Below, one piece after another: positions 1 through 5,640 of a stretch of 8,115 bases of DNA (the stretch's first letter is position 1; each line of letters opens with the position of its first letter). This DNA comes from an uncultured Collinsella sp. (GTDB taxonomy: Bacteria; Actinomycetota; Coriobacteriia; Coriobacteriales; Coriobacteriaceae). The notes under the pieces are model-generated. The model made no database searches. It was not told the DNA's origin and saw only the letters and a program-made list of their open reading frames with translations. The DNA lies in NCBI GenBank assembly GCA_902478705.1, contig CABSMB010000041.1, positions 1 to 8,115 of the forward strand, given 5' to 3'. The translations under genes were made by a program, and so were the position numbers.

Positions 1-179
1 CCCCTACGTTCACCGTCGGCGTTTGCCATATAGTTACTTACGGCTCTTTTGGCTACCTCCAAGTGCCAGGAAAGTTCCCCGGCTATTTTATATTTATTTC
101 CATTAGGAGCCCCATTGGCCAAAGAGCCCAGTATCTTCGTTGACGAGAACGGCGACATGGTGAAAAGGCTCGCTAGCAT
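1..179 (-). CDS. Possible 5' part of an unrecognised protein, cut by the left window edge
   Basis: A minus-strand frame opens at an ATG at 179 and stays open to the window edge (59 codons seen). A TAG lies upstream in the same frame, so 179 or a second ATG at 158 would be the start; neither has a clear Shine-Dalgarno sequence. The predicted protein has a stretch IAGELSWHLEVAKRAVSNYM that could form two amphipathic helices like a helix-turn-helix, but this is only an impression and I recognise no family. Base composition is clearly lower in GC than the genes further right. An antisense plus-strand frame over the same bases is also open, so the coding strand is not certain. It could be a real truncated gene, a decayed fragment, or chance. 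Confidence 0.28.
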   Translation of the reverse strand, partial: MLASLFTMSPFSSTKILGSLANGAPNGNKYKIAGELSWHLEVAKRAVSNYMANADGERR

Positions 180-433
180 TTGCTCACACTCATCTACCGC
201 CGCAAATAGTTCGAAAATCCGATAAGACTAATGAAGCGCATGGGCGCGATGTCTCCGCCGTCACGGCTGAATACCTAGACCCCTTCCAATCCCTTGACAA
301 CGTGAGGGCTTATTACGACAACTGCCAGCACAAAGCCCTATTTTGCGACGTTAGCCGCACGCGCTCGGCGCACACCAGAGCTACCAACACGGCACATGTC
401 GAAAAAATGAGAGTGGATAATCTCCCACATTGA
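164..433 (+). pseudogene. Start-less coding-like fragment ending inside an inverted repeat
   Basis: After a TGA at 161-163 this frame is open for 89 codons to a TGA at 431-433. It has no ATG or TTG near its beginning; the first usable start is a GTG at 301. The translation has the mix of residues of a real protein (for example AEYLDPFQSLDNVRAYYDN), but I cannot assign a family. Its last codons (EKMRVDNLPH) lie inside the left arm of the 31-bp inverted repeat, which is how many transposase genes end inside the terminal repeat of their insertion sequence. Removing one A from the AAAA run at 163-166 would join it to an upstream open frame containing SIFVDENGDMVK. A broken, frameshifted mobile-element gene is possible; chance is the alternative. 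Confidence 0.3.
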
Positions 434-475
434 GCCTTGCTTGGGGCTCAATGTGGGAGATTATCCACTCTCATT
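406..475. repeat. Perfect 31-bp inverted repeat with 8-bp centre (candidate IS ends tip to tip)
   Basis: The left arm (406-436) and right arm (445-475) are exact reverse complements over all 31 bases, separated by TTGCTTGG. The arms end in GAGCC and begin with GGCTC at the centre. Similarity stops abruptly outside the arms. There is no T-run on either side, so it does not look like an intrinsic terminator. GGCTC is the usual tip of ISL3-family terminal repeats, whose insertions make 8-bp target duplications; two such ends facing each other across 8 bp would fit. That family assignment is inference, since no complete transposase is visible. Confidence 0.93.
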
Positions 476-481
476 CATCAG

Positions 482-525
482 GCGTCCGAAAATCCACGCT
501 CGTGCGTCCGTATTTCCACACTCGT
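482..525. repeat. Imperfect 22-nt tandem repeat, two copies
   Basis: Bases 482-503 and 504-525 are adjacent copies that match at 18 of 22 positions. Both begin GCGTCCG and both end with TCCAC followed by CTCGT after two or fewer changes. The repeat begins six bases after the right arm of the 31-bp inverted repeat. A third TCCACTCT-like word lies in that arm at about 464. The function is unknown; it may be sub-terminal sequence of an insertion element. Confidence 0.55.
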
Positions 526-622
526 GCTGCGCGCTCGCGAAGCATCGCGGATGTTGATTAGGAGCGACATGAATCGCGGTATGAAGCCGTAGGGGTTGCC
601 TGGAGGTTGCCCGGAGGCTGCC

Positions 623-663
623 AAAAGAAAAGCTCCTGACCTGTCGATGCAGGTCAGGAGCTT
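623..663 (-). terminator. Rho-independent terminator of the minus-strand operon
   Basis: A perfect 14-bp stem (630-643 with 650-663) encloses a 6-base loop. Read on the minus strand it is followed at once by TTCTTTT, extending the TT at the base of the stem. On the plus strand no T-run follows. The nearest upstream minus-strand gene is the alpha/beta hydrolase, which ends at 1071, so its transcript would have a 3' tail of roughly 400 nt if no other terminator intervenes. Confidence 0.72.
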
Positions 664-1070
664 GAAATCGCCGAATATCAGCTATTCCCACTCTTTCACG
701 CTCGTTTATTGTTGTGCCATTCCAGTCAACTCCAGTTGGGTCGTCGGCTTTAGGTGTCTTGCCACCGAATCTCGCCGTGTGTCTTCGCGTAGGAGTTTGA
801 GACAAAACGTGGAGCAACGCAGAAAACTTTTCGGCATCGAAGGCCCGCAGTTTCATTTTTGTCCCAAGGACAAAACAGGTCGGATTGCAAGTTGCAGACA
901 TCTTGGCTGAGGACGTGAATCCGCTATTTCAGCCCCTCTTCACCTATTTCGAGGAAGGAATCATAGCTAGCGGCTTTATCCCTGCGCGTTTCAGCAGGTC
1001 AGAAGCCGTATGCTGTGACCATGACTGGAAGAATCGTTGCTGGGGGCTTGGCATTGAATCAAGGTGCGCC

Positions 1071-2042
1071 TTATTTCAGATATTCCTCAAAGAATGCCTT
1101 CAGCTTTCCAAACGGAATGATGTCCATCTGATCGTAAAGGTCGGTGTGGCTGGCACCAGGGATAATGAGCAATTCCTTGTTGTCCCCCGTCAGCTTGCCG
1201 TACGCGGTTTCGCTGAAATAGCGGGAGTGCGCCTTCTCGCCATGCACCAGCAACACAGCAGAGCGGATTTCGCTGCTGTATTGCAAAATCGGCATATTCA
1301 AAAATGACAGCGAAGACGTCGCATTCCAGCCACCGTTGGAGTTCAGGCTGCGGGGATGATAGCCTCGCGGAGTTTTGTAGTAGGCATAATAGTCCGCTAC
1401 AAACTGCGGCGCATCCTCCGGTAGCGGATCGACCACGCCGCCCGCCAGCGCATAGCTGCCGTTTTTATAGTCCTCGGTGCGCTGCGCGTTCAGTGCTCTT
1501 CGCTTCTCAAAGCGTGCCTGCTCGGAATCCTCGGCGTCAAAATAGCCGTTTGCGGTCACGCGAGTCATATCGTACATGGTCATAGCCGCGGTAGCTTTGA
1601 TACGGGTGTCGATGGCCGCCGCATTGACTGCCATGCCGCCCCAACCGCAGATACCGATGATGCCGATACGCTCCGGGTCAACGCTTTCCTGCACAGAGAG
1701 GAAATCCACCGCTGCGCAGAAGTCCTCGGTGTTGATGTCCGGCGATGCTACATAGCGGGGCGTGCCGCCGCTCTCGCCGGTATAGGACGGGTCGAAGGCA
1801 ATTGCGAAAAAGCCCAGCTCCGCCATTTTCTGCGCGTACAGACCGGAGGACTGTTCCTTCACCGCGCCAAACGGGCCGCTGACGGCGATGGCGGGCAGTT
1901 TGCCTTCCGCGTTCTTAGGCACGTAAACGTCAGCCACCAGCGTGATGCCGTATCGGTTATGGAAGGTCGCCTTGCTGTGCTCAACCTTATCGCTTTTGGG
2001 GAATACTTTGTCCCATTCCTGCGTCAGATTCAACTGTTCCAT
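1071..2042 (-). CDS. Alpha/beta hydrolase (dienelactone hydrolase / YcjY-like)
   Basis: This 323-residue protein is a probable cytoplasmic alpha/beta-hydrolase-fold enzyme; its substrate is unknown (ester, lactone or similar). The N-terminal strands and an oxyanion-region motif PAIAVSGPFGAVKEQ (about 50-64) are followed by the nucleophile elbow GICGWGG (130-136), where Cys132 is the likely nucleophile as in dienelactone hydrolases, then a cap region (about 155-235), HGEKAHSRYF (267-276) and GASHTDLYD (296-304) with His299 as the likely catalytic base. There is no signal peptide. The elbow has Trp where the G-x-Nuc-x-G pattern has its last Gly. The start is set by AAGGAGG at 2050-2056, 7 nt upstream of the ATG. 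That site lies inside the last codons of the preceding gene, with only 2 nt between the upstream TAG and this ATG, so the two are translationally coupled. Family is confident; substrate is not. Confidence 0.9.
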   Translation of the reverse strand: MEQLNLTQEWDKVFPKSDKVEHSKATFHNRYGITLVADVYVPKNAEGKLPAIAVSGPFGAVKEQSSGLYAQKMAELGFFAIAFDPSYTGESGGTPRYVASPDINTEDFCAAVDFLSVQESVDPERIGIIGICGWGGMAVNAAAIDTRIKATAAMTMYDMTRVTANGYFDAEDSEQARFEKRRALNAQRTEDYKNGSYALAGGVVDPLPEDAPQFVADYYAYYKTPRGYHPRSLNSNGGWNATSSLSFLNMPILQYSSEIRSAVLLVHGEKAHSRYFSETAYGKLTGDNKELLIIPGASHTDLYDQMDIIPFGKLKAFFEEYLK

Positions 2043-2044
2043 AC

Positions 2045-2809
2045 CTAAACCTCCTTGTCAGTCGCTTTAAGGTATTGCTCGTCGTCCACGGGCTCCAACC
2101 ACTCGTTGGAGGCCTCCTCGCCCGGAACCTCCACCGCGAGATGGGAGAACCAGCTGTCGGGCGCCGCACCGTGCCAGTGCTTTACGCCTGCGGGAATATT
2201 TACTACATCGCCGGGGCGCAGCTCCTGTGCCGGTTTGCCCCATTCCTGGTAAAACCCTCGGCCAGCCACGCAGACGAGAATCTGCCCGCCGCCGCTTTTG
2301 GCGTGATGGGTGTGCCAGTTGTTGCGGCAGCCTGGCTCGAACGTAACGTTGTAAATGCCGACCTGCTCGGTGGAAAGGGGCGCGAGGTAGCTTTGCCCGA
2401 TAAAGTACTTCGCAAATGCGTCGTTGGGGGCACCGATGGGAAAGGCCATCTCGTTTTGATGCTTGGTTCTTGCGTCGGCGGCATCGCTATCCTCCCAGAC
2501 CTCCTTCGCCATGCGAAAGGCCGCCCATGCCTTGGGCCAGCCTGCGTAAAACGCCGCGTGCGTAAGGATTTCCGCTATCTCCGCCCTGGTCACGCCGTTG
2601 TTCTTTGCGGACATCAGATGATATTGGAACGAAGAGTCCGTCAGCCCCTGTGCCATCAAGGCAACCACCGTCACCACGCTGCGGTCTCGAAGGGAAAGCC
2701 TGTCTTCTCGGCTCCACACCTCGCCGAACAGCACATCGTCATTGAGCTGTGCGAATTTGGGAGCAAAGTCCCCCAGGGCATCTCTGCCCGCTGTCTGTTT
2801 GATTGCCAT
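2045..2809 (-). CDS. Carboxymuconolactone decarboxylase-cupin fusion protein
   Basis: This 254-residue protein has two domains. Residues 5-110 form an all-helical carboxymuconolactone decarboxylase-like domain (RSVVTVVALMAQG, then GVTRAEIAEILTHAAFYAGWP); it lacks the CxxC of AhpD peroxidases. Residues about 140-235 form a cupin barrel: motif 1 with H166, H168 and GGGQ ending in Q176, then PGDVVNIPAGVKHWHG (199-214) with H211 and H213. Gln replaces the usual motif-1 Glu as a metal ligand, as known in Mn-dependent cupin hydroxynitrile lyases. A metal-dependent lyase, decarboxylase or detoxification role on a small carbonyl or ring compound is plausible, but the reaction is unknown. The start is supported by AGGAGG at 2819-2824, 9 nt upstream. 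It is the first gene of a two-gene operon with the hydrolase, divergent from the MerR regulator and probably controlled by it. Such fusions are known in gut Firmicutes and Coriobacteria. Confidence 0.9.
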   Translation of the reverse strand: MAIKQTAGRDALGDFAPKFAQLNDDVLFGEVWSREDRLSLRDRSVVTVVALMAQGLTDSSFQYHLMSAKNNGVTRAEIAEILTHAAFYAGWPKAWAAFRMAKEVWEDSDAADARTKHQNEMAFPIGAPNDAFAKYFIGQSYLAPLSTEQVGIYNVTFEPGCRNNWHTHHAKSGGGQILVCVAGRGFYQEWGKPAQELRPGDVVNIPAGVKHWHGAAPDSWFSHLAVEVPGEEASNEWLEPVDDEQYLKATDKEV

Positions 2810-3020
2810 GATCGATTTCCTCCTGTCGATGGTTTTGAGTGCAAAACTGCTTCCGCCCAGCTAGGCCGCGCCTAGACTCCTGTGCCCATTCGTCGCGCCT
2901 GCTCAAGAGCGGGATGCCCGCCGATTTCGCCCACGCCGTTCAAGCCGCCGGCGAATACCGTTCCGGCAAGTGTGCGCCTTTGGCGAAAATCCCTTGCGCT
3001 CCCAATTTATATTGACGAAA
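2810..3020 (-). other. Long 5' leader of the cupin-hydrolase operon, with a coding-like fossil
   Basis: If transcription starts at the MerR-type promoter near 3024-3054, the operon has a leader of about 200 nt. It contains two small dyads, CTAGGC-CGC-GCCTAG (2861-2875) and GTTTTG-AGTG-CAAAAC (2832-2847), and the AGGAGG of the first gene. A start-less minus-strand frame (2872-3006, 44 codons) bounded by TAA and TAG reads like the tail of a protein (GTVFAGGLNGVGEIGGHPAL). I do not recognise its family. It could be the remains of a gene once located here. I see no riboswitch that I can name. Confidence 0.35.
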
Positions 3021-3023
3021 ATG

Positions 3024-3054
3024 AAGGTAATACCTAAACCTGACTTTAGGTCAA
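3024..3054 (-). promoter_or_regulatory. MerR-type promoter of the cupin-hydrolase operon (long 19-bp spacer)
   Basis: On the minus strand TTGACC (3054-3049) is followed after exactly 19 bp by TACCTT (3029-3024). Overlong 19-20 bp spacers are the hallmark of promoters activated by MerR-family proteins, which twist the DNA to realign the boxes; the classical merT promoter has TTGACT-N19-TAAGGT. A competing reading with a 16-bp spacer uses TATTAC as -10. The promoter directs transcription toward the cupin-hydrolase genes and lies about 30 bp from the divergent merR-like gene. Confidence 0.6.
3032..3051. promoter_or_regulatory. Candidate MerR operator, 7-6-7 dyad
   Basis: ACCTAAA (3032-3038), six bases, then TTTAGGT (3045-3051) is a perfect inverted repeat. 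Its centre (between 3041 and 3042) falls inside the 19-bp spacer, slightly toward the -35 box, which is where MerR dimers bind. It would also overlap a weak -10 of the regulator's own plus-strand promoter (TTGACG at 3012-3017, 17 bp, then TAAACC), so autoregulation is possible. Confidence 0.6.
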
Positions 3055-3085
3055 GGAGTAAATTCGAGATTTGTCCGGAGGGACC

Positions 3086-3526
3086 ATGTACACAATCGGA
3101 CAGGTGGCGGATATGTTCGGTCTGCCCGTTTCCACGCTGCGCTATTACGACAAGCAGGGATTGTTCCCGGAATTGGAGCGGACGTCCGGCATTCGCCGAT
3201 TCGGCGATACGGAACTCGAGGCGCTTCGGGTCATCGAATGCCTGAAGAAGGCTGGGATGGAGATCAAGGACATCCGGCTGTTCATGGAATGGTGTGCGGA
3301 GGGCCCATCGACATATCCCAAGCGCAAGGCCATGTTCGAGGAGCGAAAGGCCCACATGGAGTCGGAGATCGCGAACATGAACCGTGCGCTGGATATGTTG
3401 AAGTTCAAATGCTGGTACTACGAGCAGGCGATCCAAGATGGCAACGAGGATAGAGTGAAGGCGCTGATTCCCGACAATTTGCCGGAAGAAATCAAAGATA
3501 CCTACGATAACGCCCACACTCAATAA
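3086..3526 (+). CDS. MerR-family transcriptional regulator
   Basis: This 146-residue DNA-binding protein has the full MerR N-terminal winged helix-turn-helix: MYTIGQVADMFGLPVSTLRY at 1-20, the hallmark YYDKQGL, then the wing with SGIRRF (34-39) and the second helix pair DTELEALRVIECLKKAGMEI. A dimerisation helix covers about 78-108, followed by a short tail with KCWYYEQAIQDGNE. That tail matches regulators often found beside aldo/keto reductase and cupin genes rather than the metal-sensing group; Cys52, Cys70 and Cys109 do not form a known metal site. The ATG at 3086 is chosen because family members begin MYxIG and GGAGG lies just upstream (3077-3081); a TTG at 3071 would add five residues. 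It likely activates the divergent operon through the dyad at 3032-3051. The inducer is unknown, perhaps an electrophile or aldehyde. Confidence 0.92.
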   Translation: MYTIGQVADMFGLPVSTLRYYDKQGLFPELERTSGIRRFGDTELEALRVIECLKKAGMEIKDIRLFMEWCAEGPSTYPKRKAMFEERKAHMESEIANMNRALDMLKFKCWYYEQAIQDGNEDRVKALIPDNLPEEIKDTYDNAHTQ

Positions 3527-3579
3527 TGCCGCCCGATGCTCAAGGGGCTTTGGCAAGGAGTCGTTTTAGGCAGACATGC

Positions 3580-3615
3580 AAAAAGAAAGCCTCCGAACCA
3601 GAAGGTTCGGAGGCT
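3580..3615 (-). terminator. Intrinsic terminator between the converging merR-like and lysR-like genes
   Basis: A 12-bp perfect stem (AGCCTCCGAACC at 3588-3599 with 3604-3615) has a 4-base AGAA loop. On the minus strand it is followed by TTCTTTTT, so it ends transcripts from the LysR side. On the plus strand the downstream bases (GTTATTCCCGTTATTT) are only partly T-rich, so bidirectional action for the MerR gene, which ends at 3526, is possible but weaker. Confidence 0.75.
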
Positions 3616-3625
3616 GTTATTCCCG

Positions 3626-3757
3626 TTATTTCGCTGGTGGCTTTGCCCTATGGCGACGCCGAAACAGCATCAGGCGGTACTCGACGGTATCAAAACGCGA
3701 GTTCAGAAGCCAGTTCCCGTTATTCCCATAGGCATAAGCGCATCTGCTCGCGATTGC
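3626..3757 (-). pseudogene. Coding-like 3' fossil in frame after the lysR stop codon
   Basis: Immediately after the TAG of the LysR gene the same frame continues for 43 sense codons to a TAA at 3626-3628, which is about 10 nt before the terminator hairpin. The translation (including NWLLNSRFDTVEYRLMLFRR, then a basic tail RHRAKPPAK) looks like a natural protein C-terminus. The LysR protein is already full length without it. The best reading is the tail of a lost gene whose own terminator now serves lysR; a chance open frame in GC-rich DNA is quite possible. I recognise no family. Confidence 0.3.
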
Positions 3758-4657
3758 CTATCGATGCTCTGCCTCGAGCACGGCAGACACCGCATCGAGG
3801 AACTCCCGCACATGGTCTGCGGGCTGCAGCGAATGAAGCAGTCCGTAAGACACGAGACAGTCCCAATCGGTAGGGACGGTTTTGAGCATGGGGTGGACGT
3901 TGGCCCACAACGGCAGCGTCGCAAGCGCGAGGTCCTCGTTCGCGCCGCGATTGAACACCTCCGCCCGATATTGCGGAAAGTCTACGAGCGCGATTTGAGG
4001 ATGATGCAAGAGTATCTCGTCGCGCACGCGATCGATTTCGGCGTTCCAGCCCCGGCGTATAAGCATAAGACTGTGATTGTGGAGGTCGTCGAATGTGACG
4101 ATGTCGCGTTTGGCGAGTTCGCTGTCGACGGGAACGGCGCACCAGAGCGGCTCGCGCGAAAGCTCGAGGCCCAGGCACCCGCGCTCTTTAAGAAAGGCAT
4201 CGTCGAAAATCCCCACCACGATATCCATGTCTTGCCCGAGGTTCGCCAAACCGCGCGCCGCCGAGGGTGTGTTTTCAAACGTGACCACCTGAAGGCTCAT
4301 GCCAGGGCAACGTTCCTTCACCTTCGGCCACAGCTTCGTGAGCGGCGTGCTGGGTGTCATGAGCGACACTCCCACGCGGATGATGCGCTTCTCTCCACGC
4401 TCGGCGACGCGGGCGCGTGCGATTGATTCTTGAGAGTACTGCACGATATGGCGGGCGTCGGCGAGCAGCGACCTGCCTGCTCGCGTAAGCGAAAGCCCCT
4501 GATGCGATCGGTGGAACAGCGTAAGGCCTAGCCGCGACTCCAGCAGGTTCATCTGCTTGATGACGGCCGTGGGCGTGATGAAGGACTCTTGTGCCGCCTT
4601 GGAGAAGCTACCCGCCTCCGCCACGCGGATGAAAGTGTCAAGCTGTGGGTTGTACAT
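3758..4657 (-). CDS. LysR-type transcriptional regulator
   Basis: This 299-residue regulator has the normal LysR layout and length. The N-terminal winged helix-turn-helix (1-60) shows LDTFIRVAEAGSFSKAAQ, then TPTAVIKQMNLLESRLGLTL and FHRSHQGLSLTRAG. A linker helix runs to about 88, followed by a two-lobed periplasmic-binding-like effector domain (RIIRVGVSLMTPSTP onward) ending EAEHR. The start is placed at the ATG at 4657, because AGGAGG (4662-4667) lies 4 nt upstream; a GTG at 4672 is in frame but would swallow that ribosome binding site. It is divergent from the first aldo/keto reductase, the classic arrangement for a LysR activator and its target, and two palindromic T-N11-A sites lie between them. 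The co-inducer is unknown. Transcription ends at the hairpin at 3588-3615. Confidence 0.92.
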   Translation of the reverse strand: MYNPQLDTFIRVAEAGSFSKAAQESFITPTAVIKQMNLLESRLGLTLFHRSHQGLSLTRAGRSLLADARHIVQYSQESIARARVAERGEKRIIRVGVSLMTPSTPLTKLWPKVKERCPGMSLQVVTFENTPSAARGLANLGQDMDIVVGIFDDAFLKERGCLGLELSREPLWCAVPVDSELAKRDIVTFDDLHNHSLMLIRRGWNAEIDRVRDEILLHHPQIALVDFPQYRAEVFNRGANEDLALATLPLWANVHPMLKTVPTDWDCLVSYGLLHSLQPADHVREFLDAVSAVLEAEHR

Positions 4658-4686
4658 CGATCCTCCTGTCACGCATTATGTGCCGT

Positions 4687-4735
4687 ATATACCCCATGGT
4701 TATATCCATCATTCCAACGTGAACTTCTCGCACGT
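4687..4735. promoter_or_regulatory. Two candidate LysR boxes (ATAT-N11-ATAT and ACGT-N11-ACGT)
   Basis: The lysR-reductase intergenic region holds two dyads of identical geometry. The first is ATAT (4687-4690), 11 bases, ATAT (4702-4705); the second is ACGT (4717-4720), 11 bases, ACGT (4732-4735). Both satisfy the T-N11-A rule of LysR-type regulators and extend by one further paired base inward. Their centres (4696 and 4726) are 30 bp apart, close to three helical turns, so a tetramer could bind both on one DNA face. I see no convincing sigma-70 hexamers for either gene. Confidence 0.5.
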
Positions 4736-4786
4736 CAGTAAACGCCGTAGCCTTGTATTCGAAAAGTCACCATTAAGGAGGAGACC

Positions 4787-5635
4787 ATGGAGTATCTGAA
4801 GCTCAACAACGACGTAGAGATGCCCATCGAGGGTTTGGGCACCTTCCTCATGACCCCGGCCGAGGCCGAGACGGCCGCAACCGCCGCGCTCGCGGCTGGC
4901 TACGAGCACATCGACACCGCCAACGCCTACATGAACGAGCGCGCCGTGGGCCGTGCCATCGCCAAGAGCGGCATCGCGCGCGACAAGATCTTCATCTCCA
5001 CCAAGCTCTGGCCGAGCGTCTACGACGCGGGCATGCCGGCGGTGGACGCCACGCTCCAGCGCCTGGGGCTCGACTACGTCGACATGCTCATCCTGCACCA
5101 GCCGGTAGGCGACTACCTGGCCGCGTGGCGCACGATGGAAGAGGCGTACCGCGCAGGCAAGGTGCGCGCCCTCGGCCTCTCCAACTTCCCGCAAGACAAG
5201 ATCGCCGAGGTCATCGAGGTCGCCGACATCAAGCCGCAGCTCGTGACCGTTGAGTGCCACCCCTACCACGTCCAGCGCGACCTGCGCGCCTACCTCGTGC
5301 CGTACGGCACGGTGATCGAGGCGTGGTACCCGCTCGGCCACGGCGACAAAGGTCTTCTGGAGGAGCCCGTCTTCGTCGCTCTCGCCGAGAAGTACGGCAA
5401 GACCCCAACCCAGGTGATCCTGCGCTGGCACGTGCAGATGGGCACCTCCATCATCCCCGGCTCCAAGAACCCCGCCCACATCGCCGACAACGTGAACATC
5501 TTCGACTTCTCCCTCACCGAAAACGAGATGGCCGAGATTGCCAAGCTCGACGGGACCATGACCTACTACACCGCCACTGAGGAAGCACTCGCGGGCTACC
5601 TGGCCATACGCCCCGATTTCGACGCGCAGGAGTAG
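4787..5635 (+). CDS. Aldo/keto reductase 1 (COG0656 / 2,5-diketo-gluconate reductase type)
   Basis: This 282-residue NADPH-dependent carbonyl reductase is a cytoplasmic (alpha/beta)8 barrel. The complete catalytic tetrad is visible: Asp43 and Tyr48 in HIDTANAYMNE, Lys73 in ISTKLWPS, and His104 in MLILHQPVGDY. The family signature GKVRALGLSNF (124-134) and the cofactor-binding SIIPGSKNPAHIADN (221-235) are intact, with Lys227 positioned for the NADPH 2'-phosphate. It likely reduces small aldehydes or ketones; the natural substrate cannot be read from sequence. AAGGAGG (4775-4781) with a 5-nt spacer sets the start. It is the first gene rightward of the LysR regulator and probably its target. 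It is about the same length as, and clearly paralogous to, the reductase at 5947-6798. Codons are strongly GC-ending, unlike the left part of the window. Confidence 0.94.
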   Translation: MEYLKLNNDVEMPIEGLGTFLMTPAEAETAATAALAAGYEHIDTANAYMNERAVGRAIAKSGIARDKIFISTKLWPSVYDAGMPAVDATLQRLGLDYVDMLILHQPVGDYLAAWRTMEEAYRAGKVRALGLSNFPQDKIAEVIEVADIKPQLVTVECHPYHVQRDLRAYLVPYGTVIEAWYPLGHGDKGLLEEPVFVALAEKYGKTPTQVILRWHVQMGTSIIPGSKNPAHIADNVNIFDFSLTENEMAEIAKLDGTMTYYTATEEALAGYLAIRPDFDAQE

Positions 5636-5640
5636 CGCTC

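Larger units (their letters stand above)
476..1070. other. Gene-poor stretch downstream of the hydrolase gene
   Basis: I see no convincing gene here. A minus-strand frame (461-901, 146 codons) is open and has a protein-like first half (such as AFDAEKFSALLHVLSQ), but it has no ribosome binding site, runs straight through an intrinsic terminator hairpin at 630-663 and ends in the IS-like repeat arm, so I do not call it as a gene. A minus-strand ORF of 37 codons starting at about 1052 and a plus-strand frame from 885 overlap each other and lack support. A short hairpin, TTTTGTCC-CAA-GGACAAAA, sits at 857-875. Most of this stretch is probably the 3' untranslated region of the hydrolase operon plus decayed sequence. 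Confidence 0.45.

Noticed and set aside
461..901. 146-codon open frame on the minus strand
   Set aside because: There is no ribosome binding site. The frame runs through a perfect terminator hairpin with T-run and ends inside an IS-like repeat arm. It is described only as part of the gene-poor stretch.
921..1224. 13-bp inverted repeat (CCGCTATTTCAGC at 921-933, complement at 1212-1224)
   Set aside because: About one match of this length is expected by chance in 8 kb, and one copy lies inside conserved coding sequence.
885..1307. Plus-strand 140-codon frame over the hydrolase 3' end
   Set aside because: Two thirds of it is antisense to the clearly conserved hydrolase, and it has no supported start.
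2075..2875. 266-codon plus-strand frame
   Set aside because: It is antisense to the decarboxylase-cupin gene, whose motifs and ribosome binding site are unambiguous.
3620..3724. 11-bp direct repeat TTCCCGTTATT flanking the lysR tail
   Set aside because: Several 11-mers are expected to repeat by chance in a window of this size.
3536..4426. 296-codon plus-strand frame
   Set aside because: It is antisense to the LysR gene and passes through the terminator; no family features.
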